From: Mucilaginibacter pankratovii
GTDB taxonomy: Bacteria; Bacteroidota; Bacteroidia; Sphingobacteriales; Sphingobacteriaceae
Assembly (NCBI RefSeq): GCF_014773265.1
Contig: NZ_JACWMY010000001.1
Coordinates: 124,001-188,000 of the forward strand
Reading direction: 5' to 3'
Length of the DNA: 64,000 nucleotides
Position 1 is the stretch's first letter. The number at the start of each line of letters is the position of its first letter. Made by a program: the position numbers and the translations under genes. This document shows, one piece after another, positions 52,701 to 62,267 of the stretch. Below the pieces are notes generated by a model. It was not told the origin of the DNA and did no database searches. It was given only the letters and a program-made list of their open reading frames with translations.

Positions 52701-53728
52701 TTATTGTAGTTGATCTGCCATTGCATAAAGGCCGAAATGCAGTCGGTAGCAGAGTTACCTGCCGCCACATAAGGCACCCACCCTGTTGCGGTATCAATTT
52801 TTGGCACAACGTTTTTTGATAATACATTAAGGCCGGGCCATTTAACATCAAAAACCAACCCATGGCAAAGCGTTTGCGATGCATATTTACCTTTATCACC
52901 TTCAAAAGGCGTTATCTTTTGCTCTGCAAGGTATTTTTGGCCGGCCTCGGCAGCCATTTTAAGATCGTAATCGCCTTCGCCGGCTTGTGTGCCTGCTGCC
53001 CATTGCAGGCGGTTCATGGTTTCTATCCAGGTTTTACGGTTCGTCCATGGCTTGCTTGTTTTTGGTGCAGGGTACAATATATCGTACTCGCTGTTTGAAA
53101 ACCAGCCTGTCACCATATAGCTCAGGTTGAGCGCATCGGGATCCAGGATCTTATCTGTAAAACTGTACACAAACATGTTATTGCCCGAGTAAGCTGTAAA
53201 TAAGGGGTCGGAGTTACCTATTGCGGTCAGTATCAACTCTTCACCCTCTTTTTCTTCGTTATAATCCGCCAGGTCGTAAGCGTGGCCTATGTATTTTATC
53301 TCGGGTTGGCCGTTATTATTTTTGATGAATTGCGGGTGCACCTTTTTTCCGGGCTTTTCGGCATTGTACAACTCATCGCTCTTTACTATCCAGCTTTGGC
53401 GTTCTACGCCTGGGTCGGCGCTAAAACGGGTTATCATCCAACGGTTGGGCAGGTATGGGTATTCGGCCTTGCCCTGTGCGTTTATGGTTCCCTTGGTCAT
53501 ACCATCGGGTAATGACCAATTAATGTATATACCCGGGTCGGGCTCTTTGCCTTTAAGAACCGGCGTAAACAATGGCGTGCTTAAAGGTTCAAAGTCTCTG
53601 TACTTGTCCTTTAAGTTTAAAGCGTGTATCGAGTAAGGGGTGGTATCCCTTTTCCGGGTAATTACCAGCGCATCTATCGTAATCGGGACTAAAAGCCTTG
53701 GCCCTGCCCATGGTGATTTATTGCTCAT
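49715..53728 (-). CDS. 1337-aa protein of unknown family
   Basis: Very large protein with no signal peptide. The N-terminus has YINWSLPDGMTKG (68-80) and YPYLPNRWMITR (90-101), motifs I associate with a widespread but unannotated family of similarly large bacterial proteins. The middle is a mix of helical and beta sequence with many Trp and Pro (WAWTQPWTPLYLEWRVGF, HGWVLDGYPTNFFPLRAGF, CGWLLPNHLNHSVMAYDKAG). The last 90 residues are an Ig-like domain (YRIKAGSTIKLSWSSQGG). It lies 10 bp after the 309-aa gene and 27 bp before the Ig-like protein gene. No catalytic motif is evident; function unknown. Confidence 0.6.
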   Translation of the reverse strand: MSNKSPWAGPRLLVPITIDALVITRKRDTTPYSIHALNLKDKYRDFEPLSTPLFTPVLKGKEPDPGIYINWSLPDGMTKGTINAQGKAEYPYLPNRWMITRFSADPGVERQSWIVKSDELYNAEKPGKKVHPQFIKNNNGQPEIKYIGHAYDLADYNEEKEGEELILTAIGNSDPLFTAYSGNNMFVYSFTDKILDPDALNLSYMVTGWFSNSEYDILYPAPKTSKPWTNRKTWIETMNRLQWAAGTQAGEGDYDLKMAAEAGQKYLAEQKITPFEGDKGKYASQTLCHGLVFDVKWPGLNVLSKNVVPKIDTATGWVPYVAAGNSATDCISAFMQWQINYNKKIVGATFNENDIQVEKMLEAFSHKMLIQPGGVYDTPELDNVIRESWFGKMPGGFIWVAQAPPKAGELNPEDGNKDSLAQLPNDRALELAALNNLQYVYDEKSRELVTLQRQLYADWLKANIYSHSQMPPPLPKDCNVDEVLRKSAKAVKDLMDTMPAAKRAIEDARIALNAKLGKEFTLKDKPANDFYKPGDPVVLINNAKRSFKRGEDIIYSEYDDFLFTRFSGQFITCIEVKLNLGGESKIVYAKDVFAKLPANTNVPSEVYYLMDEAYLLNPGFAAAIAKAVVPVQPSEYFIKRIKSQQTLIWNKGPKTPIDQRSLEELAGFNPNDPYFRIPSKIAVWAWTQPWTPLYLEWRVGFIPVVDETLSKWQFDGNDFKWKQDVPLPEPKPNDLQFQGRSLLTPKEAITMQARLREFLDEFQGNIPSTFVPLNDILQNARNWDVLSQTLTGFSMQMMQWDIEQFGRQPLEKEYADGVGNEAHGWVLDGYPTNFFPLRAGFVTLKKLWIVDDFGQVCDLTPGSEKSSHGIKPIPAIGVRPDKYQISSNLPPYFQLPPRLVQGARLNLNFLSAVNDAVLSSQSADTTPVCGWLLPNHLNHSVMAYDKAGKLLGEIMPMGATGRQHAQWIPAPIKGCHTADIDNKHLQKFVLGLLGVASGDQGTPESGKALKNFMQVIDETLWAVDPMGERNNQSLSILVGRPIAVVRASIDLELYGKPGTNLAWMQTGLNNDGGVKRYKFPVQIGSLDLGQDGVMGYFANNDYKVFNSVHNGQVKDVANPPYVTNTFSELKADGEPVYLTMLLDPRGAIHCSTGILPVLKTELPEVYVGKVLDDMLIEFKAGPIIVDKKQWWMPLPAGVGQSWSWLEPGLKDGQPNWNEVSTLVPANAVPQFTGHPQTIVEGRLRLTGVLGGDLLILSFEVLNEKTPYRIKAGSTIKLSWSSQGGATAQLKFGSESAVDVPTNQASMDYTVTKTIDITLTLSDGKLGTRGQTINITAL

Positions 53729-53738
53729 ATAACCTGTA

Positions 53739-54668
53739 TTATAATTGTGGGTTGGGGTTAGTATAATTTGCTTCTTCGGGGTTGCTTATTATTTGCATAG
53801 CAAAAGCAGAGGGACTTATAGGTTTTACCGGTGCAGGGTAAACCTTAGCGTCTTCCAGGTTTTTCTGTACGGCAGCTTTTAATGCATCTATGTTTAAAAC
53901 ATATTTTTTTTCTGCAACAGCAGCACTATCATCGGGCCGTAGCAATTGGGCGGTGGTAATGGTGCCCTCTACCGGTTTGCCATCCTTCATTACCTGGTCG
54001 CCGGTTTCTACGCCGTCAATATGCCTTAGCTTTATTTTGTAAAGGCTATCGGCTTTATTATAGATAAAGCCAAACCGCAAGCCCTGTGCCGGCTGCTGTA
54101 TTTTTACAGATACAGGTACCGCCGGAAAAATGACCAAAAGCAGCCCATCGGCCAGGGTTTCGTAACGCAGCGGTATTTGCTGCTGGCTTTGCCCGGCTGC
54201 ATAAGTTGGGATAATTTTTAGGCCCGGGAAGGCGCTTACAATTTCCGACCGAAGAAGCATACCGGCTACCAACGTCCATGGTTCGGGGTCCGGCGCATTC
54301 GCGGCTTTTTCTATTCCCAATAATTTGGCGCGCTTTTTATTGGCGTTAACCAAAGCACGGTGGCGTATGTTTTCGGCCAATACAGCTGTAATTTTCTCCT
54401 CCAGCGTGGTATTTGTGCCGATGCTGAGCGCACCATCTATCAGCGCGCAGATCCAGCTTGGGTCGATATAAAAAAATCGGAGCGCGTTTTGAGGCAGCAG
54501 GCGCTCATCGCCAATTAAGTTCTGAAACGGTATATCGCCCAGCAGCGCTAAACGGCCAAGCCAGTTATTAATGGTTTCGGTTGGAGCGGCAACATCGTTT
54601 AGCAAAGCCTGCGCGGCGTTGTGCTGCAGCATATCTTTTATTTGTGTTAGCCCTGTATCCTTATTCAT
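53739..54668 (-). CDS. 309-aa protein of unknown family in the tail-collar cluster
   Basis: Soluble protein without signal peptide. The most conserved-looking stretch is LRFFYIDPSWICALIDGALS (about 64-83), followed by a helical section (ITAVLAENIRHRALVNANKKRA) and a beta-rich second half (TYAAGQSQQQIPLRYETLADG, LRFGFIYNKADSLYKIKLRH). It is between the 551-aa gene (33 bp) and the 1337-aa gene (10 bp). I do not recognise a function; its fixed place among the large genes argues for a structural partner or an assembly chaperone. Confidence 0.55.
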   Translation of the reverse strand: MNKDTGLTQIKDMLQHNAAQALLNDVAAPTETINNWLGRLALLGDIPFQNLIGDERLLPQNALRFFYIDPSWICALIDGALSIGTNTTLEEKITAVLAENIRHRALVNANKKRAKLLGIEKAANAPDPEPWTLVAGMLLRSEIVSAFPGLKIIPTYAAGQSQQQIPLRYETLADGLLLVIFPAVPVSVKIQQPAQGLRFGFIYNKADSLYKIKLRHIDGVETGDQVMKDGKPVEGTITTAQLLRPDDSAAVAEKKYVLNIDALKAAVQKNLEDAKVYPAPVKPISPSAFAMQIISNPEEANYTNPNPQL

Positions 54669-54701
54669 GGTGTAGTTATTATTAAGGTGGAGGTATTAGG
54701 T

Positions 54702-56357
54702 TTATTGCAGATCGGTAGCTGTGTACATTTTCAGGGCAGCTTCCAGTTTATCGCTTATAAGCACATGCGGATCGATACCGTTCTCCAACGCGCTGATCAT
54801 CTCACCCTTGCTCAACAGGCCGGGCATCGCATCCAAATGCTGATCGAGGCCTGTTGGGTCGAGCGTGCTGATGGCGGGTCCGTTCTCGTTATCTATACCC
54901 AGTATATGTTTACCAAGCTGATTACCCAGGTAGTTCATAAATACGTACTTACCTGCCTGGTCGTCCATCAGGTCATCGCGCATTTGGTGCCAGTTTAGCC
55001 CATCCAGCAGAGCGGTTAAACCCAGGTTGTCTGCCGTACCCAGCAGCTGCTTTCTCCTCTTTTGCTTATCGCTTACCATGCGGTTTAGCACCTGTAACTT
55101 TTGCAGCGATGCTTTTTTCCACTGCCATATGGCTATGGCGGCTGGGCGGTTACCCAGCGTAAGCATACGGCCAAGTTCCCAGGCCACAGCGTAACTATAG
55201 TCGAAGATCCCGGTGTCGGCATTGTAGATCATCGCCTTATCGGCGGTTGTTACATTAGTTCCGTAGCCTTCGTTATCAATTTCGGGCACCAGCCTGTCTA
55301 TAACCACCGGTACTACCGGCGTAAAGGGGCCGCGGTACCAGGCAAAGCTTTTTTCGCCCGTGCGGGCATCATAGTTTAGTGCTATGTAGCCATTATCGTA
55401 TTTCTTTTTTACCTCCGTTTGGGCGGGTGTATACTTGCTTTTGTCCTTATCCCAGGTTGCAGGAGGATTAAACGGTAGCTTCAGGGTGTCCACGCTCATG
55501 GTTTCGATGAGCTCCGTAAAATTCACGCCGTCTTCTTTGCTGTTGAATTTCCAGCTGTAAAGACTTACCAGGCGCAGCTTTTTGGTATCGGCAATTGGAC
55601 CCGGGAGTGTATCGCCCGGCAGATAGCCCGCCCAGCCTTCTAACGAAACTACGTGCGCTATGTACAATTCCTCGGTTTTGGGGTTTGCCAGGCGGTTAGC
55701 CAGCAGGGTAGCATAGCTCAGCGAGCCGGTTTCGCCATCCGCAGCCAGGCCACCGTTCTCTGTTTTGCGGATATGCGCTAAAAACGGAAGCTCGCTGGTA
55801 CGCGGGGCCAGTTGTTTAAACGTTCCGTATAAAACATCGATGGTGTTGGCGCGCAGAGGCGTATTGACGCTGGTTTCTATGGGGTCTAACTCTATATCGG
55901 GGCCAATAGTGTTGTTGGCATTGTATTTTCTCACCTCGGTGACCACATCGCGAATGGTGGACAGCGTTGGACTTGCATCCGCATCGGCAGGCTTGGTATA
56001 TTCAATTTCGGAGGCACGAAAGATCATTAGCGCCAGCCATGGTGCATCGCCGACGCTGCCGCCAATTTTGCGGCTCCAGGGCAAATGTTCCTGCTTAAAT
56101 ACGATGAAGGGCAGGCTGGTGCGGAAATAAGTATTACTTTCCGGCGTAGGGAATTGTGCCTGCACGCTGTTTGGCGGTAAAGCAAAGCGAGGTGCCTGCA
56201 CAACAAATTGCCGGTTTTTGGCGTAGTTGCCCTTTATATCGTGCGATACATCTAAAATATCATGCTTAACTTCTATCTGGTAGGTGCCGGCCGCAAGTTT
56301 TGGTCTGCTCTCGTCCAAAAAACGCATCTGGGGTTTTAATTCGTTCAGGTTGCTCAT
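54702..56357 (-). CDS. 551-aa protein of unknown family in the tail-collar cluster
   Basis: Soluble protein without signal peptide. The N-terminus is beta-rich (LAAGTYQIEVKHDILDVSH, FVVQAPRFALPPNSVQAQFP), the middle has ELPFLAHIRKTENGG and LYIAHVVSLEGWAGYLPG, and the C-terminal 180 residues are helical (YAVAWELGRMLTLGNRPAAI, LQKLQVLNRMVSDKQKRRK). It lies 4 bp after the 1606-aa gene, so it is translationally linked to it. No enzyme motif can be named. Function unknown; structural role suspected from context. Confidence 0.55.
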   Translation of the reverse strand: MSNLNELKPQMRFLDESRPKLAAGTYQIEVKHDILDVSHDIKGNYAKNRQFVVQAPRFALPPNSVQAQFPTPESNTYFRTSLPFIVFKQEHLPWSRKIGGSVGDAPWLALMIFRASEIEYTKPADADASPTLSTIRDVVTEVRKYNANNTIGPDIELDPIETSVNTPLRANTIDVLYGTFKQLAPRTSELPFLAHIRKTENGGLAADGETGSLSYATLLANRLANPKTEELYIAHVVSLEGWAGYLPGDTLPGPIADTKKLRLVSLYSWKFNSKEDGVNFTELIETMSVDTLKLPFNPPATWDKDKSKYTPAQTEVKKKYDNGYIALNYDARTGEKSFAWYRGPFTPVVPVVIDRLVPEIDNEGYGTNVTTADKAMIYNADTGIFDYSYAVAWELGRMLTLGNRPAAIAIWQWKKASLQKLQVLNRMVSDKQKRRKQLLGTADNLGLTALLDGLNWHQMRDDLMDDQAGKYVFMNYLGNQLGKHILGIDNENGPAISTLDPTGLDQHLDAMPGLLSKGEMISALENGIDPHVLISDKLEAALKMYTATDLQ

Positions 56358-56361
56358 TGCT

Positions 56362-59300
56362 TTAAAAATTTAGTGGGTTTTTTAGGCCGACAGATAATTT
56401 ATTTTTTGCGTTGCCCGCGTTAAGCCCGGCATCGTGCGTTTTAAGTTTAGTGCTTAGCTCAGCGGTCCAGCCTTCCAAAGTTTTTTGGGATCCGGCCACG
56501 CCTGCAAGTTCCAAGCCACTTGCCGATTTGGCTTCCACCCAAATGCTGAAGTGACTGTCGCCCGCAACATCCGGAACGGTAAAGGCTGTCCACAGTTCCT
56601 CGCCGTTCATGCCAGACATCTCCGGTACCAGAGCCAACGCCGTTTTGCTGCCTTCGTTATTAGTGTATATCAGCTTCACAGGGCTGTCTAATTCCGGCGC
56701 GCCGGCAACCTTGTCGGCCTCAGGCCTCATTAAAACAAACACCTGTTTTATTCCGGTTAAAAAGCGGGTCTCTATCCAGCCGGGCTGCTCATCCTCCAAC
56801 TGGTTTATATTATTCATTACCAGTGCGCGGCCATTTACCAGCCCTGTATCGTACTGAAATTGCTTATATCCAACACTGTGCGGGCGCTTAGGCCTTATCA
56901 GGCATGCTTTCCCCATCAGGTATTTGGTATTTACCAGCACCAGGCACGATTCTTCGTGCCAGCCGGCAAGTGCCGCGCTTGCCGAAGTCAAACCCTGCAG
57001 GCACATTTGGCTGGCGCGTGCAGGTATAGTTTCGGTACTCACGCCGGTTGTGGTTAATATCTTATCGGTTATCACCTGCAGGTTATCGTCAAACAGTATC
57101 ATCCGCACCGGGAATGCGCCCGCGTGGCGAAGGTTCTCGTCGCCCGATGTGTTATCCAGCTGCCATACCTGCAGCATGCCGGGGTTCATATTAAAGGCGT
57201 TTAACGAATTATTAACACGGTATCTGCTTTTTGATAGCTCTGTATTATAGATCCCTCCCCTTAGCACCACCCCGGTTTGGCCGGTTTTGCCAAAGCCATA
57301 CTTAATAATAGTGGCTTTTAGCTGGTGCCCTTCGGCTAATACGGCATCGCGCCTTAGAGTTGTACGGGCGGCAGCTACCAGTCGCTCTGGCATATGCAAT
57401 GGCTGCGCCTGTGCATTCGCATCGGCCAGCATCGGCGAATCCTGGAAGATATTTTCGGGAGCCTGCGCCATTACCGACATATCGGCGTTAACGCTGGCTT
57501 GAGAGTTCAGATCGCGCAGGGCGGTAAATATGCCGTCGCGGGTGGTTTTGGCGGTAGTACTAATACTGCTTTTTATCTTATCGAGCGAACCTGCCCATTT
57601 TAATGGGATATGGCTTGCCTTGGCAGTTGCACTAAGCGTGTACACTGGTTTCGGGATCTTAGAAAACTTCAGTTTCTCCGCATCAAATTCGCGCGGACCA
57701 TTTGCTTCGGCTACAGGCGGCGCTACGGCACCAAGCCCTTTTGTAACTCCGCCGATAAGTTTCGCGGCGGGTTTTTCTTTATTATCCTTAACGGTGCCGT
57801 ACAAGGCTTCGGGAACGTTTTGTTTGTTGGTATCTATCTTCCAGTCTACCAGGCTATACGGGGCAAACCCTGCGGAACCTTTTTTAGTAAGCCCTAAAGT
57901 AAAATTAGAAGAGTTGCCAAGGAAAATGATGCTGCCAATTGGCCGTGCGCCAAAGGCCCCGCCAAACCGTGGCTCAGGCGCGTCGCCCTCACCCTTGGGG
58001 CCATTGGCAAAGGTTATTTTAGAAACCCCAAATACCGACATCGCATTGAAATCGAAGGTACCCGGGTCTACCACCCAGATCTCTTCGCCCCCTATCGTCA
58101 GCTTTTCTTTTAGCCCGGCGTTGGTGTTGATGGTGATAATTTCGCGTGTCTTGCCTGGCAGCGGATCTGCATTCGGGCTTAATAACGGCTTCTCGCTATT
58201 TTCCCCGGTGAGGAAGTAGTCGTAGAATTTCTGCCAGGTGACCGCGGTTTCGGCAGGGATATTTGGCACGCCGAAATTAACGGTGAAGGAGATGATCCAA
58301 AGGCGCACTTCTGCCTGGCCGCCAAACTCGGGGCCCCACATCTGCACATCAACCCCAAGCTCCAGCGTAATGGTTTTGTGGATAAACGCGATGTTGACAC
58401 GATAGGATACGCCAATACTGATGGCGATACCGATATCGTAACGGAACGGTTTCCAGGAGATTAGGAAATCGGCAACGGCCTTAAACCAGGCATCCAGGTC
58501 CCCTTCGTGATAGGTAAGGGCCAGCTTCCCCCCCGCCATTACGCAGGATGGGGTAAGCGCGAAATACGCTTCGCCGCTGAAGTTGACGCTGGAGGAAACC
58601 TTCCAGTCGAAAGCCAGCCGCGGTACCGTTGGGTAATGCGGGTGAGCTGTTTTATCAAAGTTTTTGTTATAGCCCCCTAAGGTTACCACAAAGTCGTCGG
58701 CGTGCTCGCCTTTAAACCAGCTGTAATAAGCAAAGCCCCCGGTGATCTTACACTTCGGGTCGATAACAAAGGAATTATTGGTCAACTGCGCTTCAACCGC
58801 AAGGATCCCTTCTTCGGGCTCGAAGGTGGCTTTTAAAGCCATCTGGGCGTTTACATAAGGTTTTAGCTTTGAGTTGGCGTAGGTTTTTGGCAGCTGTAGG
58901 GTGCTGAGCCCCAAAACATCCACCTCGAATTTTTTACCGAACTGCAGTATCAGCAGTGCAAATGAGTTAAGTATTTCAAACGATGTGAATTTCACCCCCG
59001 CTGCAAACCAGTATTGCCCCAATTCTACTGGGATGACTTTAGACATGCTCTGAAGGATCTCATCGTTCTTCTTACCTTCAAACAGTTTAGGATTTACTGC
59101 CGCCTTTACAAACGGGAAGTTCTGTACATCGTTAATGGCCGGCAAAATAACCTTACGGTTGTAGCCAAAACCGGCTGCCAGCGCAGTAACAAAAAACACA
59201 GGCGGGCCACCTAAGGCGGCATTTAGCACACCAAAAATAAATAAGGATGGGTTACCCTCTACGCTGCCGAACGAACCCAATGCAGTAATTCCCCAGCTGG

Positions 59301-61182
59301 CTGCCTGTATGGCCACCGCGCCGTTATATTGCGGCTGCTCGTCTTCATCATCGGGATCTTCCTTATACTTCAGGAACCCGCCTGCCATGCTTACTGCACC
59401 ACTGGTAAAAGTGAGGTCGAAGCCCTCGAGTCCGAGCGAAAACGTACCGGGATCGCCCGGAGATTCTACCGGGACACCAACAGTAAGTTTATCCAGATCT
59501 AATTTTAACGCGTTGAGGTTTAAGCCGCCGCTTAGCTGGAATAAAAGCGCTTTGTCTTCATCGCTCCAGCCAATGCCAACATCTTTAAGCGCTACCGGCC
59601 CAAAGGATTTGTTAAGCGGGATGCTCACAATGTTTTGCGGCTCGCCGTCCTCATCAAATAATTGCAGGTAAAAATTGGCTTGGTAGGCTGCAAGTAAAGA
59701 GAACGCCGGGTTAACCGCCGGTTTTTTATCACCTTCTTCTTTATCTTCCGCAGGTGCGTCGCCCGATGCAAGCAGCGTTTGTGCTACCCCCTCGCCTTCC
59801 GTAGATGGCCCGAGCGGCAGAGAAACGTTATTTAACGCCGCCGCAACACCCCATTGATTTTTATCGTTGTCGTCTTTTTGCAGGCTGGAGAAATAGCCGC
59901 GTAACTGCGCCTGTTGCAGGCTATAACCTTTTATATCAAACAAAGGCTCCTCATCGTTTTTTGCAATATCAAGGCCAACACTAACCGCCTCAAATTGCGG
60001 ATCGAAGGATACACCGAAACCGCTCTCATCTTTTTTCAATAAATAAAAGTTGAGGCCCATGGGTGAAGGCGCTTCGCCACCGGCAGCTTCTATCCAATCG
60101 GTTTCATCTGCAGTAAAACTGCCTATCTGCAGCTTTACCTCAGGGCTGCTTTTCACCACAACGTCGGCAACCTGTACGTTTACGCCATACCGGCCCTCGT
60201 TCATTATCAGCGACATCTTCCAGGAGGGATCGCCTTCCTCTTCGGCCTTTTGTTCTACTACGGCAAACTCGTTTGTGCCATTTAAAAACTCTTCAATAGC
60301 AGCCTCGATGGTATTAGCGACATAGGTTATCAGCTCTTTCCCTAAAACATCGGGCATGATGATCTTCCCGATTTTAAAGTGGTCGCCTTCCGGCTCAAGC
60401 CAGCCAAGAGATTTGAATAAACCGCTCCAGGTGATATCGATATCGATAGGCTTTTTTGCCTTATCATCTTTAGGGATGATGCGTTTGGCCAGGAAATTAT
60501 TAACCGCATCCATCTCCAGCAGGTTATTGATGAGCGCTACGATATCAATATCCAGCATGGCCCCGGCACCCAAGCTTACCCCATTTTTCTTAAGATCGAA
60601 CTTTACTTCGGGTTTCTTGTCTTCTTTTGAGAAATCGAATACTACCCAAAATATTAACTGTGTATAGGGGAATTTATCCGAGAACTTGCCGCCATACTTA
60701 AATTTAAAGCCTATTTCTACGGGGCCATTTAAATCGGGCGCGAATAACGGCTCGACACCAGGGGCGTTAGGCATCTGGAATATCGGCGTAAAAACAAAGG
60801 GATCGAATGTGGTTTTACCATCCTGAAATTTGCATTGTTTATGCAAACCTATACCCAGTAAGGCCAGCGGGTCCATAGTTTTTTGCACGAGGTAGAAACC
60901 GGATGGTTTTACTCCTCCCTTATCATCGGACACGGTAACGGGGAACCAGTTCTCCTGAAAGATGCTACCGTCCTCATCTATGGGGTTTGTTGCCTTGGTA
61001 AGGACAGATTGGGCTACGGGTTTTAGGTTAGGCCAGTTAAAACCGTGTTTAAGGCCGTCTTTAGGGCTCGAAAACCAGTTTTTATCAATATCGGGATTGG
61101 TTCGGTTGCCTGTTAGCAAACCAATTAATAGCCCAAGGTCTTTAACCTCGGTACCTATTTTTGTTAGGTCGGGTGTACTCAT
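56362..61182 (-). CDS. 1606-aa beta-rich protein, possibly DUF6603-like
   Basis: Largest gene in the window, with no signal peptide or TM segment. The first 1000 residues are repetitive amphipathic beta sequence, often acidic (YKEDPDDEDEQPQYNGAVAI, FYLLKKDESGFGVSF), with a Gly-rich core FVTALAAGFGYNRKVILP. Large proteins with this GxGYNR-FP pattern have been placed in DUF6603; I am not certain of the match. Residues about 1000-1060 are hydrophobic-alternating (LELGVDVQMWGPEFGGQAEV), then come a linker and a C-terminal beta domain (about 1300-1560). It starts 74 bp after the PorP/SprF gene and ends 4 bp before the 551-aa gene. Function unknown. Confidence 0.55.
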   Translation of the reverse strand: MSTPDLTKIGTEVKDLGLLIGLLTGNRTNPDIDKNWFSSPKDGLKHGFNWPNLKPVAQSVLTKATNPIDEDGSIFQENWFPVTVSDDKGGVKPSGFYLVQKTMDPLALLGIGLHKQCKFQDGKTTFDPFVFTPIFQMPNAPGVEPLFAPDLNGPVEIGFKFKYGGKFSDKFPYTQLIFWVVFDFSKEDKKPEVKFDLKKNGVSLGAGAMLDIDIVALINNLLEMDAVNNFLAKRIIPKDDKAKKPIDIDITWSGLFKSLGWLEPEGDHFKIGKIIMPDVLGKELITYVANTIEAAIEEFLNGTNEFAVVEQKAEEEGDPSWKMSLIMNEGRYGVNVQVADVVVKSSPEVKLQIGSFTADETDWIEAAGGEAPSPMGLNFYLLKKDESGFGVSFDPQFEAVSVGLDIAKNDEEPLFDIKGYSLQQAQLRGYFSSLQKDDNDKNQWGVAAALNNVSLPLGPSTEGEGVAQTLLASGDAPAEDKEEGDKKPAVNPAFSLLAAYQANFYLQLFDEDGEPQNIVSIPLNKSFGPVALKDVGIGWSDEDKALLFQLSGGLNLNALKLDLDKLTVGVPVESPGDPGTFSLGLEGFDLTFTSGAVSMAGGFLKYKEDPDDEDEQPQYNGAVAIQAASWGITALGSFGSVEGNPSLFIFGVLNAALGGPPVFFVTALAAGFGYNRKVILPAINDVQNFPFVKAAVNPKLFEGKKNDEILQSMSKVIPVELGQYWFAAGVKFTSFEILNSFALLILQFGKKFEVDVLGLSTLQLPKTYANSKLKPYVNAQMALKATFEPEEGILAVEAQLTNNSFVIDPKCKITGGFAYYSWFKGEHADDFVVTLGGYNKNFDKTAHPHYPTVPRLAFDWKVSSSVNFSGEAYFALTPSCVMAGGKLALTYHEGDLDAWFKAVADFLISWKPFRYDIGIAISIGVSYRVNIAFIHKTITLELGVDVQMWGPEFGGQAEVRLWIISFTVNFGVPNIPAETAVTWQKFYDYFLTGENSEKPLLSPNADPLPGKTREIITINTNAGLKEKLTIGGEEIWVVDPGTFDFNAMSVFGVSKITFANGPKGEGDAPEPRFGGAFGARPIGSIIFLGNSSNFTLGLTKKGSAGFAPYSLVDWKIDTNKQNVPEALYGTVKDNKEKPAAKLIGGVTKGLGAVAPPVAEANGPREFDAEKLKFSKIPKPVYTLSATAKASHIPLKWAGSLDKIKSSISTTAKTTRDGIFTALRDLNSQASVNADMSVMAQAPENIFQDSPMLADANAQAQPLHMPERLVAAARTTLRRDAVLAEGHQLKATIIKYGFGKTGQTGVVLRGGIYNTELSKSRYRVNNSLNAFNMNPGMLQVWQLDNTSGDENLRHAGAFPVRMILFDDNLQVITDKILTTTGVSTETIPARASQMCLQGLTSASAALAGWHEESCLVLVNTKYLMGKACLIRPKRPHSVGYKQFQYDTGLVNGRALVMNNINQLEDEQPGWIETRFLTGIKQVFVLMRPEADKVAGAPELDSPVKLIYTNNEGSKTALALVPEMSGMNGEELWTAFTVPDVAGDSHFSIWVEAKSASGLELAGVAGSQKTLEGWTAELSTKLKTHDAGLNAGNAKNKLSVGLKNPLNF

Positions 61183-61256
61183 AATTGTAATAAGATGATG
61201 AACTTAGATGGAGATCAGAATACCTATATTAGAGTAACAGCCCGGTTTAAAAGCTG

Positions 61257-62198
61257 TTACAGAAGCTTCCTTTGCAGATCGGCACCCCAGCGATAGCTGA
61301 TGCTAACCTCGTGAGTGGCGTTATTATAGCCACCCAGGTTTGATGATGATGTGCCAAACTGGTAACTGTAGCCAACTTTAAAGCTGTTGGCGTTTACCGA
61401 TATTATCCCGGCCACTTGCTTATTGGTGCGATAGTTCACGCCAAGCCCTAATTGCTCTTTTAAATAGATAGTGCCAGAGAAATCTGCTATTACAGGCGAA
61501 CCCTGAAGGTACGAAACCAGCGACGCGGGCTTAAATTGTACGTCGTCGTTCAGTTTTATTAATGCGCCGCCGCAGAAATAATAATGGCTGCGCAGGTAAT
61601 TGGCCTGCTGCACCGATGCAGTGCCCAGGTTACGAAAACTGAGCTCGGGTACCGAAACGCCTACGTAGTAATTATCGCTATAGAACATTACACCAAAGCC
61701 TATGTTGGGCTTGGTTTCGCGCACGTCCTGGCTAAACACCGGGTCGTTCGGGTCCAGCGTGGAGTAGTTGGCGAGATAGCTCCTTATCCCCGCGTTAATG
61801 GATACAGATAAATACGCCGAATTGGCCAGTTGTATAGATTTGGCAAAGAAGCCGTTAACCTCGGTTTGGTTCTCTACCGCAAACTTATCGTTAACTAAAA
61901 ACAACCCCGCAGCAGCACCCAAAGATTCTAAAGGGAAGCTGGCGCTCATCAATAAACTGGTAGGCGCGCCTTCCAGCCCAATAAACTGCCTTCTGCCCAG
62001 TATATTTACGTTCCCTGCCTTATCCAGCAGCGAATAGGCCGGGTTTACAGGCGTAAGATTATCTGCGTACTGGTTGTAGCTAAAGGTATTTTGCTGGGCA
62101 AGTGCCCTGCCGCTTGTTAAAAGCAGCAGGGTTATGCCTAATAGTTTTATACCATTTGTAACAGCATTGGCTGTTGTTTTTAGTTGTTTAGTTAGCAT
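61257..62198 (-). CDS. PorP/SprF family type IX secretion system membrane protein
   Basis: Outer-membrane protein of 313 aa with a signal peptide (GITLLLLTSGRALAQ) and the family start QQNTFSYNQYADNLTPVNPAYSLLD, then alternating beta strands to VSISYRWGADLQRKLL. In gliding Bacteroidota, SprF-type proteins are needed for secretion or surface attachment of adjacent cargo with a type B C-terminal domain; the neighbouring upstream gene (62268 onwards) encodes exactly such a cargo. The 69-bp spacing suggests one transcript. The type IX core machinery itself is not in this window. Confidence 0.9.
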   Translation of the reverse strand: MLTKQLKTTANAVTNGIKLLGITLLLLTSGRALAQQNTFSYNQYADNLTPVNPAYSLLDKAGNVNILGRRQFIGLEGAPTSLLMSASFPLESLGAAAGLFLVNDKFAVENQTEVNGFFAKSIQLANSAYLSVSINAGIRSYLANYSTLDPNDPVFSQDVRETKPNIGFGVMFYSDNYYVGVSVPELSFRNLGTASVQQANYLRSHYYFCGGALIKLNDDVQFKPASLVSYLQGSPVIADFSGTIYLKEQLGLGVNYRTNKQVAGIISVNANSFKVGYSYQFGTSSSNLGGYNNATHEVSISYRWGADLQRKLL

Positions 62199-62267
62199 TG
62201 CGTTAGCTCTTGTTGTATGCGCTAAATATAATCGTTAATAAGCGCTACGCTTCTTTCCCTTTTATAA

